A DNA stretch of 64,000 bases from Planctomycetaceae bacterium (GTDB lineage: Bacteria > Planctomycetota > PLA2): the NCBI GenBank assembly GCA_011525755.1, contig WYBS01000019.1:1-64000 (forward strand), in the 5' to 3' direction. Positions 29,246-38,555 of the stretch are shown in pieces (position 1 is the first letter of the stretch; the number at the start of each line of letters is the position of its first letter). Under the pieces are notes generated by a model that ran no database searches, had not been told where the DNA came from, and was given only the letters and a program-made list of their open reading frames with translations. The translations under genes were made by a program, and so were the position numbers.

Positions 29246-31126
29246 GTGCGACGCCTCGCCTTCCTGCTCCTCGTCGCCGGGGGCGCGGGAGGCGACGAGA
29301 GCCCGGCTGCGCGGACCGAGGCGGTCCTCGCGGAGCTCGACCGCCTCGTCGAGGTGGAACGGGAGGGGGGCCGGGGGGCCGAGGCGGACCTGCTCGCCGC
29401 GGAGGTGCTCGCGCTCCGCCGCCGCATCGCGGAGGGCGGCGCGCCCGCGCCGTCGACGGAGCCGGAGATGCACGTCGTGTACGTGCGGAAGGCACCGGAG
29501 AGGATCTCGAACCGCGCGCTCGTGCGGGTGACGGTGCGCTCGCGCCCGGTGGTGCTCGCGCTCGGCAGCAGCGGGCCCGTCACCTGGCAGGTCGACGCGG
29601 CAGGCGCCGATGTCCTTAAGATCGTCACCTTCGGCGATCCGGACCGGCACGTCGTCGTCCAGCCGGCCACGCCGGTCGACACGCTGCGCAGCGCGGGCTT
29701 CGACCATCGTGCGCCCGGGTACGAGATCCTCGCCCGGCAGGTGGAGCAGGCCACCGGCGGCGTCGTCACGACGTTCACAGGGGCGGAGGCGATCGATCCC
29801 GGGAAGCCGTTCCTCGTCGGCCCCGGGAACCCGGACTGGCTCGCGCAGGAAGCGGAGGCGGACGCCGTCCGGCTCCACTGGCGCGCCACGCGCGCGCGGC
29901 GCGCGGCCGTTCGCGAGGATCTCAAGAAGGAGCGGTTCTCCTTCCTCTACCGCTGGCGGGAGGGGAGGGATCTCCGCGCCTCCTTCGGCGAGTGGACGCC
30001 CCTGGGGCCGATCCTCACTCGGCAGGTGCCGTTGCTGGACGTGCTTGCGGTGTCGAGCGCCGCGGTCGAGGACGCCGAGCGGGGCGACCTCTACCTCCTG
30101 CGCGCGGGCGTCCTGATCCGGTACCCCCTGGCGAGCCGGCGACCCGAGGTGCTGCGCGTGCCCGACACCCTGCCGCAGGTGCGGGAGCCCTGCGCGCTCG
30201 CGATCGACACGCGGCGCGGCCGCCTGCTCCTCGCGACGCGGCACGACCTCGGCTACCTCTATGCGCTCGACCTCGCGGAGCGGCGGTGGTCCGTCGTGAA
30301 CGACCTCGACGGGGTGGACGCCGCGGCGATGGCCTACGACGCGCGCCGGGACGCGGTCCTCTGCGTGGAGCACGGCAAGGACGCCACGCTGCGGCTGCAC
30401 CGGTTCTCGCCCGGGGAGGGCCGGCGGCTCCACGCGACCGAGGTACGCGTCCAGGGGCTCTTCGAGCCGCGTCCGATGGCCGCGGCGTGCCTCGGCGGGC
30501 GACTCGTCCTCCTCTACCCGCCGCCGGAGGCGTCGGCGCACAGGATCGGGGAGGAGGCGCTCGCGTTCGTGATCGATCTGCCGGGCGGGAACGTCGTCCA
30601 CGCGGGCCGCGTGCGGCCGTGGGAGGACTTCGAGCCCCTGCCGGAGGAACGTCTCAACGAGCTCTGGGGCGAGATGCTGACGACGGACCACGACGGGGAT
30701 CGCGCCGCGCGGAAACTCGCCGGCCAGGGCGACGCGGCTGTCGCGTTCCTCGCGGGGCGGTTCACGCCCGAGCCCCGGACCGCCGAGGACCTGGGGCGGT
30801 ATGTGCGGATGCTCTCGGACGACGATCCCTTCGTGCGCGACCTCGCGCAGCGGCGGATCGTCGGCGCCGGCCCGGAGGCGGAGGAGTACCTCGCGGGGCT
30901 CGACCTCGATGCGCTCCCGCCCGAGGCGCGCCGACGGGTGGTCGCAGCCCTGCGTCAGGTGGAGGAGCCGGGGCGGCTCCGGCGGAGCCTCCGCGCGATC
31001 AAGGTGCTCGAGGCCATCGAGACGCCCGCGGCGGAGGCGCTCCTCAAGGACCTTGCCGCCAAGGGGGACGCGCGTCGGGCCGCGGCGGCCGCGGCGGCCC
31101 TCCGCCGGATGGGCGCGCCGAGGTAG
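29246..31126 (+). CDS. Secreted beta-propeller plus HEAT protein, planctomycete type
   Basis: A 626-residue protein with an N-terminal signal, an unassigned beta region (about 70-230), a propeller-like part (about 240-450: LYLLRAGVLIRYPL, LLLATRHDLGYLYALDL, AMAYDARRDAVLCVEHG), and a C-terminal helical module. That module, from LWGEMLTTDHDGDRAARKLA to VLEAIETPAAEALLKDLAAKGDARRAAAAAAALRRM, closely follows one found after WD40 repeats in many planctomycete proteins. The start is GTG, 3 bases after the synthase stop, so it is in the same operon. The function is unknown. Confidence 0.8.
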   Translation: MRRLAFLLLVAGGAGGDESPAARTEAVLAELDRLVEVEREGGRGAEADLLAAEVLALRRRIAEGGAPAPSTEPEMHVVYVRKAPERISNRALVRVTVRSRPVVLALGSSGPVTWQVDAAGADVLKIVTFGDPDRHVVVQPATPVDTLRSAGFDHRAPGYEILARQVEQATGGVVTTFTGAEAIDPGKPFLVGPGNPDWLAQEAEADAVRLHWRATRARRAAVREDLKKERFSFLYRWREGRDLRASFGEWTPLGPILTRQVPLLDVLAVSSAAVEDAERGDLYLLRAGVLIRYPLASRRPEVLRVPDTLPQVREPCALAIDTRRGRLLLATRHDLGYLYALDLAERRWSVVNDLDGVDAAAMAYDARRDAVLCVEHGKDATLRLHRFSPGEGRRLHATEVRVQGLFEPRPMAAACLGGRLVLLYPPPEASAHRIGEEALAFVIDLPGGNVVHAGRVRPWEDFEPLPEERLNELWGEMLTTDHDGDRAARKLAGQGDAAVAFLAGRFTPEPRTAEDLGRYVRMLSDDDPFVRDLAQRRIVGAGPEAEEYLAGLDLDALPPEARRRVVAALRQVEEPGRLRRSLRAIKVLEAIETPAAEALLKDLAAKGDARRAAAAAAALRRMGAPR

Positions 31127-31132
31127 GCTGCC

Positions 31133-31999
31133 CTAGCTCCGCTCCGCGCTCCGGAGCGTGTTCCTGAGCAGCATCGCGATCGTCATCGGACCGACGCCGC
31201 CCGGCACGGGCGTGATCCGGCCGGCCACCTGCGAGGCGGCCTCGAAGTCGACGTCGCCGACGAGCCGCTTCCCGCCCGTCGCCTTGGGATCCTCGATCAT
31301 GTTCGTGCCCACGTCGATGACGGTCGCGCCGGGCTTGACCCAGCTCCCCTTGACGAAGCGCGCCCGGCCGATCGCCGCCACGAGGATGTCCGCGCGGCGG
31401 CAGACCTCCTCGATGGACCGCGTCTTCGAGTGGCAGACGGTGACGGTCGCGTCGCGCGCGACGAGCAGGAGCGCCACGGGCATGCCGACGATGTTCGAGC
31501 GGCCGAGGACGACCGCGTCGGCACCCGCGATCCTCGTCCCCGACCGGTCGAGCAGCTCGATCACCCCGGCCGGCGTGCAGGGGGCGAAGTCCGGCTCGCG
31601 CCCCTTCATCGCGAGCGCACCGATGTTCAGCGGGTGGAACCCGTCCACGTCCTTCGACAGCGGGACGGCTTCGAGGACCGGGCGGTCGTCGAACGGCAGC
31701 GGGAGCTGGACGAGGATCCCGTGGACGCCGCGATCCGCGCCGAGCTTCCGGACCAGCGCGAGGACCTCCTCGGGCGCGACGGTCTTCGGGAGCTCGTAGT
31801 GGTAGCTCTCGATGCCCGCCTCGGCGCACGCCTTGCGCTTCATCGAGACGTACTTGTGGGACGCGGGGTTGTCGCCGACGAGGACCGTCGCGAGCCCCGG
31901 CGTGACGCCGCGCTCGCGCTTCAGCTTCTCCACGCCGCGCGCGACCTCGGCGCGGATGTCGTTCGCGATCGCCTTGCCGTCGATGATCTTCGCGCTCAT
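31133..31999 (-). CDS. folD: Bifunctional methylenetetrahydrofolate dehydrogenase/cyclohydrolase
   Basis: It converts 5,10-methylene-THF to 10-formyl-THF by NADP-dependent oxidation followed by hydrolysis. At 288 residues it is a normal length. Visible motifs include YVSMKRKACAEAGIE with the catalytic lysine, VHGILVQLPLP, KDVDGFHPLNIG, the nucleotide-binding VLGRSNIVGMP, and the C-terminal PVPGGVGPMTIAMLL. The -10 box is 8 bases before the ATG. It lies near ftfL (32632-34368), which makes the same product from formate, so the two act in one folate one-carbon route. Confidence 0.97.
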   Translation of the reverse strand: MSAKIIDGKAIANDIRAEVARGVEKLKRERGVTPGLATVLVGDNPASHKYVSMKRKACAEAGIESYHYELPKTVAPEEVLALVRKLGADRGVHGILVQLPLPFDDRPVLEAVPLSKDVDGFHPLNIGALAMKGREPDFAPCTPAGVIELLDRSGTRIAGADAVVLGRSNIVGMPVALLLVARDATVTVCHSKTRSIEEVCRRADILVAAIGRARFVKGSWVKPGATVIDVGTNMIEDPKATGGKRLVGDVDFEAASQVAGRITPVPGGVGPMTIAMLLRNTLRSAERS

Positions 32000-32007
32000 G
32001 GAGCGAG

Positions 32008-32013
32008 ATCGTA
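32008..32013 (-). promoter_or_regulatory. -10 box of folD, leaderless
   Basis: Minus-strand TACGAT, 8 bases before ATG 31999, so the mRNA should begin within about 2 bases of the start codon. Confidence 0.55.
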
Positions 32014-32146
32014 AGGGGGGCCGGGGGCAGAGGCCAGCCTTCGAGGGTCGGATCGGAAGCGGACGCGCAGCGACGCGGAGGGGGAGGAGGAGCCGGAAGC
32101 CGCAGGGGCGCGGCCCGCCCTCTCCCTCGGCCGGAAGGCCAGGGTC

Positions 32147-32620
32147 CTACCCGTGCGAGATGAAGCCCGGCCGCACGCGGCTGCGGATCTGCTCGCGCGT
32201 CGCGACGAGCCGGTGCGCGAGGACCTCGGTGAGCCGCCGCATGATCCGGATCCCCGCGATCGGCTGCTCCTCGCAGAGACGCATGAGCTTCGGCCCATCG
32301 AGCTCGATCACCTCGGTCGGCTCGAGGCAGACCGCCGTGTAGAAGTACCGTTCCTTGGCGCCGAGGAGCGCCGAGATGCCGAAGAGCTCGCCTTCCGCGG
32401 CGACCGTGCCGAGCGTCGCGTCGCCCTCGTGGCCGTACTGGCGCTGGCGGAAGGAGACGAGGCCCTTGACGAGGATGCGGAGGGGGCCCGGGGGGTCGCC
32501 CTCCTTGAAGATCGTCTCGCCCGCCGCGTAGCTCTTCCGGCGGGAGATCGGATCGACGAGCGCGCGCTCGTTGTCGCCCAGCGCGCGGAAGAAGGGGATG
32601 CGCTCGAGGGATTCCGCCAT
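32147..32620 (-). CDS. Single-domain cyclic-nucleotide-binding protein
   Basis: A 157-residue protein with one Crp-type cNMP-binding fold: IPFFRALGDNERALVDPI, YAAGETIFKEGDPPGPLRILVKGLVSF, a GELFGISALLG phosphate-binding-cassette-like segment and a C-terminal helix. There is no DNA-binding helix-turn-helix, so it is not a stand-alone regulator of the Crp type. It may sense a nucleotide or bind a partner. It starts 11 bases after the ftfL stop in the same direction, with GAGGAGC upstream, so it is likely in the ftfL operon. Confidence 0.85.
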   Translation of the reverse strand: MAESLERIPFFRALGDNERALVDPISRRKSYAAGETIFKEGDPPGPLRILVKGLVSFRQRQYGHEGDATLGTVAAEGELFGISALLGAKERYFYTAVCLEPTEVIELDGPKLMRLCEEQPIAGIRIMRRLTEVLAHRLVATREQIRSRVRPGFISHG

Positions 32621-32631
32621 GGCCTAGCTCC

Positions 32632-34368
32632 TCAGAAGAGGCCCCGCACGCGCCCGGTCTCGATGTCGAGGTCGACCGCCTCGAACGCCGGCCGCGAGGG
32701 AAGCCCGGGCATCGTCCTCATGTCACCACAGAGCGGGTACAGGAATCCCGCCCCGACGCTCGCGCGGATGTCGCGGATCGGGAGGCGGAAGTTCTTCGGC
32801 ACGCCCTTCCACGACGGCTCGTGGGAGAGCGAGAGGTGGGTCTTCGCCATGCAGATCGGGAGCCTCCCGTAGCCGAGCTGCGTGTAGAGCTTGACCTTCT
32901 TGTCCGCGGCCGGCAGGAAGTCGACGCCGTCGGCGCCGTAGACCTTCGTGGCGATGATCTCGATCTTGTCGCGGATCGGGAGGTCGAGGTCGTAGAGGAA
33001 GCGGAACTCCTTCTTCTGCTCGCACGCCTCGAGGACCGCCTTCGCGAGGTCGACCGCCCCCGCGCCCCCCTTCGCCCAGTGGTCGGTCATGACCGCCCGG
33101 TAGGCGCCCGCGTCCTTCGCCGCCTTCTCGAGGAACGCGACCTCCTTGTCGGTGTCTGCCGCGAAGCGGTTCACCGCCACCACGACGGGCACGCCGAAGA
33201 GCCGCGCGATCCGGATGTGCGCCGCGAGGTTCGCGAAGCCCTTCTCGAGCGCCGCGAGGTTCTCCTCGGCGATCTCCTTCGGCAGCGGCTTGCCGGCCAC
33301 GACGTTGCCCGCGCCGCCGTGCATCTTGAGCGCGCGGATCGTCGCCACGAGCACCACGCAGTCGGGCGTGAGCCCGCTCGCGCGGCACTTGATGTCCATG
33401 AACTTCTCCATCCCGATGTCGGCGCCGAAGCCCGACTCGGTGACGACGAAGTCGCCGAGCCGGAGCGCGATCTGGTCGGCGATGATCGAGGAGTTCCCGT
33501 GCGCGATGTTCGCGAACGGCCCCGCGTGGACGAGCGCCGGCGTGTGCTCGAGCGTCTGGAGGAGCGTCGGCATGAGCGCGTCCTTCAGGAGCACGGTCAT
33601 CGCGCCCGCGACCTTCAGGTCCTCCGCCGTGACGGGCCTGCTGTCCTTCGTCGTCCCGACGACGATCCGGCCGAGGCGCGCGCGGAGGTCCCGGAGGTCC
33701 GTTGCGAGCGCGAGGACCGCCATCACCTCGGAGGCCACCGCGATGTCGAACCCGGACTCGTGCGGCGCGCCGTTCTCCTTGCCGCCGAGGCCGGCGACGA
33801 TCCTCCGGAGCGCGCGGTCGTTGAGATCGAGGACGCGCGGCCACGTGACCGAGAAGGGGTCGAGGCCGAGCGCGTTGCCGTGGTAGACGTGGTTGTCGAT
33901 CGCGGCCGAGAGCAGGTTGTGCGCGGCCGAGACCGCGTGGATGTCGCCCGTGAGATGGAGGTTGAAGTCCTCCATCGGGATCACCTGGCTGTAGCCGCCC
34001 CCCGCGGCCCCCCCCTTGATCCCGAAGGTCGGCCCCATGCTCGGCTGGCGGATGCAGGTGAAGACCTTCTTCCCGAGACGCCCGAGCCCCTGCGAGAGGC
34101 CGACGGTCGTCGTCGTCTTGCCCTCGCCCAAGGGCGTCGGCGTGATCGCCGTGACGTCGATGTACTTGCCGTGCGGGCGGCCCTTCAGGCGGTCGCGCAC
34201 GTCGAGGTGGATCTTCGCCTTGTAGCGGCCGTAGAGGTCGAGGTCGCTCTCGTTCAGGCCGACGCGCTCCGCGACCGAGAGGATCGGGTCGCACGTGGCG
34301 TCCTGCGCGATCTCGAGATCGCTCGGGACGGGCAACTTGAATTCGGGATAGCGTCCGGTCTCGCGCAC
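32632..34368 (-). CDS. fhs: Formate-tetrahydrofolate ligase
   Basis: It joins formate to tetrahydrofolate with ATP, giving 10-formyl-THF. The 578-residue protein shows the family P-loop [16 protein letters not shown] at about residues 77-92, [21 protein letters not shown], and the [12 protein letters not shown] block. The GTG start is chosen because a GAGGAGG ribosome site lies 5 bases ahead; TACACT (34401-34396) provides the promoter. It works with FolD nearby. The cNMP-binding gene follows it. Confidence 0.97.
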   Translation of the reverse strand: MRETGRYPEFKLPVPSDLEIAQDATCDPILSVAERVGLNESDLDLYGRYKAKIHLDVRDRLKGRPHGKYIDVTAITPTPLGEGKTTTTVGLSQGLGRLGKKVFTCIRQPSMGPTFGIKGGAAGGGYSQVIPMEDFNLHLTGDIHAVSAAHNLLSAAIDNHVYHGNALGLDPFSVTWPRVLDLNDRALRRIVAGLGGKENGAPHESGFDIAVASEVMAVLALATDLRDLRARLGRIVVGTTKDSRPVTAEDLKVAGAMTVLLKDALMPTLLQTLEHTPALVHAGPFANIAHGNSSIIADQIALRLGDFVVTESGFGADIGMEKFMDIKCRASGLTPDCVVLVATIRALKMHGGAGNVVAGKPLPKEIAEENLAALEKGFANLAAHIRIARLFGVPVVVAVNRFAADTDKEVAFLEKAAKDAGAYRAVMTDHWAKGGAGAVDLAKAVLEACEQKKEFRFLYDLDLPIRDKIEIIATKVYGADGVDFLPAADKKVKLYTQLGYGRLPICMAKTHLSLSHEPSWKGVPKNFRLPIRDIRASVGAGFLYPLCGDMRTMPGLPSRPAFEAVDLDIETGRVRGLF

Positions 34369-34395
34369 GCGGTCCTCCTCTGCTGTCGTTCCGGA

Positions 34396-34447
34396 AGTGT
34401 ACCGGGGGGGGCGAGGGGGGACCAGCGGCGGCAGGGGCCGGTATACT
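34396..34447. promoter_or_regulatory. Divergent -10 boxes for fhs and the rhomboid gene
   Basis: Minus-strand TACACT (34401-34396) leaves a leader of about 21 bases with a ribosome site for fhs. Plus-strand TATACT (34442-34447) lies 8 bases before ATG 34456, giving a leaderless rhomboid mRNA. The contrast in one intergenic region is useful. Confidence 0.6.
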
Positions 34448-34455
34448 CCCCGCGG

Positions 34456-35295
34456 ATGTCGGATCGCGACTACTGGCGCGCCGGAGAGGGCAGGGGCACC
34501 GGGTTCTGGTCCACGTATCCCGCCACGAAGGCGATCCTCATCGGCCTCGCGGGGATCCACCTCGGGATGGCGATGGTGGCCTCCGCCGACCTCGACCTCC
34601 ACCGCGCGATCTTCCGCCTCCTCGCTCTCTCGCCGACCGACGTGCTCCACCGGTTCCGGATCTGGCAGCTCGCGACCTACGCGCTCCTCCACGCCCCGGG
34701 CATCGGGCATCTCCTCTGGAACTGCGTCGGGATCTACTTCTTCGGGCGGCTCGTGGAGCAGCGGATCGGCACGACCCGCTACCTCCTCTTCGCCCTCGGC
34801 ACCGTCGTCGCGGGGGCGTTCGGATTCCTCCTGCTGTCGGCGATCCAGGACACGCGGATGCCGATGGTCGGCGCGAGCGGGTTCGACTTCGGCGTGCTCA
34901 TCCTCGCGGCGCTCTGGTACCCGCGCATGACGGTCCTCGTCATGTTGTTCTTCCCCGCGCCGCTCTGGGCGCTGGCCGCCGTCCTCGGGTTCATCGGGGT
35001 CTACAGCCTGTTCCAGCAGGCGGACGGCATCGCGCACGCCGCGCACGTCGCGGGCGGGCTCTATGCGCTCCTCTACTGGCGCTACGGGGACCGGTTCGGC
35101 GGCATCGCATCGGCGTTCGAGCGGTGGCGCGCGCGCCAGCGCTGGCGGAGACAGCAGGCGAAGCGGCGCGCGGCCGACGAGCTGCGCGGGGAGGTGGACC
35201 GGATCCTCGACAAGGTGAACCGGGAGGGGATGGCCGCGCTGACCGACGAGGAGCGCCGTGTCCTGAAGGAGGCGAGCGAGAGGCTCCGTCGATGA
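34456..35295 (+). CDS. Rhomboid family intramembrane serine protease
   Basis: A 279-residue protein with about six membrane segments and a full set of rhomboid catalytic residues: HLLWN (His85, Asn89) in the second segment, GASG with Ser141, and AHAAHVAGG with His197. Rhomboids cut membrane proteins inside the bilayer. The cytoplasmic C-tail is a charged coil ending [33 protein letters not shown], a tail seen in a subset of rhomboids. Its stop overlaps the next gene (ATGA), which encodes a metallopeptidase. The substrate is unknown. Confidence 0.92.
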   Translation: MSDRDYWRAGEGRGTGFWSTYPATKAILIGLAGIHLGMAMVASADLDLHRAIFRLLALSPTDVLHRFRIWQLATYALLHAPGIGHLLWNCVGIYFFGRLVEQRIGTTRYLLFALGTVVAGAFGFLLLSAIQDTRMPMVGASGFDFGVLILAALWYPRMTVLVMLFFPAPLWALAAVLGFIGVYSLFQQADGIAHAAHVAGGLYALLYWRYGDRFGGIASAFERWRARQRWRRQQAKRRAADELRGEVDRILDKVNREGMAALTDEERRVLKEASERLRR

Positions 35296-36128
35296 GCACG
35301 GGGGTGCGGGTCGCGCTCGTCGCGCTGCCCTTCGCCGCCGTGTTCCTCGTCCTGCGCTGGATCGGGGGCGGGGAGGCGGAGCGGTGGCGCGAGCGGGTCG
35401 AGCCGCACTTCCGGGATGCGGTCGTCGGCGTGGACGAGGACGCGCTCATCGTGGTCGCGGAGGACGTCGCCACGGCGCGGGAGGCGGAGGCGCGGGTGCG
35501 CGGGTTCCGCGACGCGCTCGAGGCGGGGTACAAGGACCTGCTCGGCGTGCCGCGCTTCGAGCGGATGGTCGTGGTCGTCTTCCCCGACGTGGCGAGCCTC
35601 CAGGCCTACGCCGGCGCCGCGGCGCGGCTCGACCGGGGTGCCGCGGGCAACCTGCACGGCTATACGGACCCGCTCCACGGCGCGGTGTTCGTCCCGAGGG
35701 ACGCGATCGACGTGCTCCGGCACGAGACCGTGCACTGGTTCATGGAGACCGCGCGCGACGTGACGGTGCCGTCGCACAGCCCGTGGCTCTCCGAGGGGCT
35801 CGCGCAGCTCTTCGAGACGCTCGACCCGGACGCCGTGCCCCCGCGCCCCCCTGGGATCGGGCGCCTGTTGCTGGACGGCCTCGATGTCGACCGGCTGATC
35901 CGGATCGAGGATTACGGCGAGTTCCTCCTCGATGGCCCCCGGAACTACGAGGAGGCGCTCGCCCTCTGCGGCTTCCTCTTCGAGCGCCGCCGCGAGGGGC
36001 TTCAGGAGTACGTCAAGGCGGAACGCCGGACGGCGTCGTCGCGGCCCCTGCTGTTCGAGGACATCTTCGGCGCGCGCGGGGAGCCGTTCCGCAGGGAGCT
36101 CGCGGAGTTCGTCGCGCGGCGGCGGTAG
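35292..36128 (+). CDS. Membrane-anchored gluzincin-type metallopeptidase
   Basis: A 278-residue protein with one N-terminal membrane segment (about residues 6-24) and an outer catalytic domain. The zinc site HETVH is at residues 144-148, and the third ligand lies in SEGLAQLFE (Glu168), the gluzincin spacing. It resembles planctomycete DUF1570-like peptidases. The ATG overlaps the rhomboid stop by 4 bases, so the two proteases are made together. I infer that they act on the same or linked membrane substrates. Confidence 0.82.
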   Translation: MSTGVRVALVALPFAAVFLVLRWIGGGEAERWRERVEPHFRDAVVGVDEDALIVVAEDVATAREAEARVRGFRDALEAGYKDLLGVPRFERMVVVVFPDVASLQAYAGAAARLDRGAAGNLHGYTDPLHGAVFVPRDAIDVLRHETVHWFMETARDVTVPSHSPWLSEGLAQLFETLDPDAVPPRPPGIGRLLLDGLDVDRLIRIEDYGEFLLDGPRNYEEALALCGFLFERRREGLQEYVKAERRTASSRPLLFEDIFGARGEPFRRELAEFVARRR

Positions 36129-36130
36129 AG

Positions 36131-36772
36131 CTACCCGCGGCGGAGCTGCCGGAGGATCCGCACCGCGGCCATCGCGGCGCCGCAGCCGTTGTCGATGTTC
36201 ATGACCGTGATGCCCGAGGCGCAGCTCGCGAGCATGCCGTGGAGCGCCGCGTGCCCGCCGCTCGCCACGCCGTAGCCGACGCTCGTGGGCACCGCGATGA
36301 TCGGCTGCGGCGCGATGCCGCCAAGCACCGACGGCAGCGCCCCCTCGAACCCGGCGCAGCAGATGAGCACGCGGCAAGGGAGTAGCGCGTCCCTGTGGGC
36401 GAGGAGCCTGTGCACGCCCGCCACGCCGCAGTCTCCGAACTCGCGCGTCTCGCAGCCGAGGAAGCGGAGGGTCACGATGCCCTCGCGCGCCACGGGCGCG
36501 TCGGAGCTGCCCGCGTAGACGACGCCGACGAGGCCCACCTGCGGCTCGGGCGCGGCCCGCATGCATACAAATGTACGGGATACCGGATCGTAGTCGCCGG
36601 AGAGCCCCTCGACCTGCTCGGCCGAGCAGCGGGTCACGAGGAGGTTCGCGCCGCGCTCCTCGTGGCGCGCGGCGATCTCCCGGAGCTGCGCCACGGACTT
36701 CCGTTCGCCGTAGACGATCTCCGGGAAGCCGAGGCGCTCCGGCCGCTGGAAGTCGAGATCGACGTCGCTCAT
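36131..36772 (-). CDS. larB: Nickel-pincer cofactor biosynthesis protein LarB
   Basis: A 213-residue enzyme that carboxylates and hydrolyses nicotinic acid adenine dinucleotide in the first step of nickel-pincer cofactor synthesis. The C-terminal half is AIR-carboxylase-like: GVVYAGSSDAPVAREG, FGDCGVAGVHRLL, VLICCAGFEGALPSVLGG, VPTSVGYGVASGG, and CASGITVMNIDNGCGAA. It starts 3 bases after the larE stop in the same direction. LarC, needed to insert nickel, is not in the window. Confidence 0.95.
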   Translation of the reverse strand: MSDVDLDFQRPERLGFPEIVYGERKSVAQLREIAARHEERGANLLVTRCSAEQVEGLSGDYDPVSRTFVCMRAAPEPQVGLVGVVYAGSSDAPVAREGIVTLRFLGCETREFGDCGVAGVHRLLAHRDALLPCRVLICCAGFEGALPSVLGGIAPQPIIAVPTSVGYGVASGGHAALHGMLASCASGITVMNIDNGCGAAMAAVRILRQLRRG

Positions 36773-36775
36773 GGG

Positions 36776-37621
36776 TCAGCGCGCGGCGCCCTTGCTCCCG
36801 ATCGCCCGGTTGAGCTTCCCGGAGACGAAGCCCTCCGGGTCGATCTCGACGCCAAGGAACCCGAGCGCCGAGAGGGCATCGCGGAGATCGCCGAGGTGGG
36901 GGGCGAGGAGGGGGATCCGCTCCGCAGGCACCTCGATCCGCGCCGCGGCGCCGTCGTGCCGGACGCGGCAGACCGGGAATCCCCGCGCGGCGAGCCAGGC
37001 CTCGGCCGCCTCGATCCGGGCGAGCTTTTCCGCCGTCACCGGCTGGCCGTAGGGGATCCGCGAGCTCAGGCAGGGGCTCGCGGGCTTGTCCCAGACGGCG
37101 AGCCCGGCGGATCTCGCGAGCGCGCGGATCGTCTCCTTCCCGACGCCGCACTCGAGGAGGGGATGCCGCACCGAGGCCTCCTCCGCGGCGGTGAGGCCCG
37201 GGCGGAAGTCGCCGAGGTCGTCCAAGTTCGCGCCGCTGCAGATCCACGCGCCCTTCCCGCGCAGCTCCGCGAGGAGCGCGCGGTAGAGGGTCTTCTTGCA
37301 GTGGAAGCACCGGTCGATGGGGTTGCTCGCATAGGCGGGGTCGTCGATCTCGCGCGTCTCGAGGACGGAGAGCGGGATGTCGTGCGCGAGGCAGAACGCC
37401 CGCGCGGCGTCGAGATCGCTCCGCTTGAGGCTCGGCGAGTCGGCGGTCCACGCGGCCATCCGCTCGCGGCCGAGAACGCGGCGCGCCCAGAACGCGACGA
37501 GGGCGGAATCGACGCCGCCCGAGAAGGCGACGGCCGCCGACGGGCACTCCGCGAACCAGCGGTCCAGCCGCAGGGCCGCCTCGACGGGGCCCTTCGGCGG
37601 TGAGGACAGGGGGGCAGGCAC
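36776..37621 (-). CDS. larE: Nickel-pincer cofactor sulfur-transfer protein LarE
   Basis: A 281-residue PP-loop ATPase that adds sulfur to the nickel-pincer precursor. It has SGGVDSAL near residue 34, CFHCKKTLY and ICSGANLDDLGDFRPG, and ends before larB. The CFHC pair may bear on whether sulfur comes from a protein cysteine or an iron-sulfur cluster; I did not settle which type this is. The GTG start lies 7 bases past the CCA end of tRNA-Val, so the two may be one transcript. Confidence 0.93.
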   Translation of the reverse strand: MPAPLSSPPKGPVEAALRLDRWFAECPSAAVAFSGGVDSALVAFWARRVLGRERMAAWTADSPSLKRSDLDAARAFCLAHDIPLSVLETREIDDPAYASNPIDRCFHCKKTLYRALLAELRGKGAWICSGANLDDLGDFRPGLTAAEEASVRHPLLECGVGKETIRALARSAGLAVWDKPASPCLSSRIPYGQPVTAEKLARIEAAEAWLAARGFPVCRVRHDGAAARIEVPAERIPLLAPHLGDLRDALSALGFLGVEIDPEGFVSGKLNRAIGSKGAAR

Positions 37622-37628
37622 GGGCGTG

Positions 37629-37705
37629 TGGTGGGCGGCGAGGGACTCGAACCCCCGACCTCACGGGTGTGATCCGTGCGCTCTAGCCAGCTGAGCTAGC
37701 CGCCC
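37629..37705 (-). tRNA. tRNA-Val(CAC)
   Basis: A complete minus-strand tRNA: acceptor GGGCGGC with GCCGCCC, D arm GCTCAGCTGGCTAGAGC, anticodon arm CACGG-ATCACAC-CCGTG (anticodon CAC), T arm GGGGGTTCGAGTCCCTC, and an encoded CCA (complement of 37629-37631). The larE start follows 7 bases after the CCA end. CAC reads GUG, a common valine codon in this GC-rich genome. Confidence 0.97.
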
Positions 37706-37717
37706 GCAAGACCGGTG

Positions 37718-37723
37718 ATTCTA
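37718..37723 (-). promoter_or_regulatory. -10 box of tRNA-Val
   Basis: Minus-strand TAGAAT, 12 bases before the tRNA 5' end; the -35 region is poor. It may also drive larE and larB. Confidence 0.45.
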
Positions 37724-37757
37724 CAGGGCCTCCCAAAATCGGGGAAACTGGGCCGGC

Positions 37758-38537
37758 ATGAGCGAGGCGGATGCGGTCCGGCGCGCGCGGGAGCCGGCGA
37801 CGGTGGAGACGCTCGCGCGCGGCCTCGGCGCGCTCGGCGTCCTTCCCGGCATGACGCTCCTCGTCCACTCCTCGCTCTCGGCGCTCGGTTGGGTCTCGGG
37901 CGGCCCGGTCGCCGTCATCGAGGCGCTCACGCGCGCGCTCGGGCCCGGGGGCACGCTCGTGATGCCGGCGTTCTCGGCGGAGTACTCGGAGCCCGCGTAC
38001 TGGACCGACCCGCCGGTGCCGGAGGCGTGGTGGGGGACGATCCGGTCGTCGATGCCGCCGTTCGACCCGAAGGCGACGCCGACGCGGGGCGTGGGCAGGG
38101 TCGCCGAGTGCTTCCGGAGCCTCCCCGGCGTGCTGCGGAGCGCGCATCCGAAGGTCTCGTTCGCGGCGCGCGGGCCCTTGGCCTCGCGGATCGCCGGGGA
38201 CCACCCGCTCGACTTCGGCCTCGGCCCCCGGAGCCCCCTCGGATCGCTCTACGGGATGGGTGCCCACGTCCTCCTCCTCGGCGTCGGCCACGCGCGAAAC
38301 ACGTCGCTTCACCTCGCGGAGCACCTGTGGGGCGGGATGCGCGAGATCGAGGACGGCGCGCCGCTCCCGCGCGGATGGACGACCTACCGGGACTTCGACC
38401 TCAGGATGGACGACTTCGGCGAGATCGGCGAGGCCTTCGGCGCGCCGGCGGGCCGCGTGGCGTGCGCCGAGGCGCGCCTCTTCCCGCAGCGCGCGATCGT
38501 CGACTTCGCGGCCGCGTGGATGGCGGGGAACCGGTAG
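37758..38537 (+). CDS. AAC(3)-family N-acetyltransferase
   Basis: A 259-residue protein of the aminoglycoside 3-N-acetyltransferase family, which uses acetyl-CoA. Visible motifs are VHSSLSALGWVSGG, GGTLVMPAFS, GVLRSAHPKVSFAARGPLA, SPLGSLYGMGAHVLLLGVG and NTSLHLAEH, covering the whole family length. Many chromosomal members (YokD type) are not proven resistance enzymes, and the substrate here cannot be told from sequence. It begins a short plus-strand run with ndh and an M3 peptidase, with gaps of 18 bases or less. Confidence 0.88.
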   Translation: MSEADAVRRAREPATVETLARGLGALGVLPGMTLLVHSSLSALGWVSGGPVAVIEALTRALGPGGTLVMPAFSAEYSEPAYWTDPPVPEAWWGTIRSSMPPFDPKATPTRGVGRVAECFRSLPGVLRSAHPKVSFAARGPLASRIAGDHPLDFGLGPRSPLGSLYGMGAHVLLLGVGHARNTSLHLAEHLWGGMREIEDGAPLPRGWTTYRDFDLRMDDFGEIGEAFGAPAGRVACAEARLFPQRAIVDFAAAWMAGNR

Positions 38538-38555
38538 CGCGTCAACGTGGGCGCG

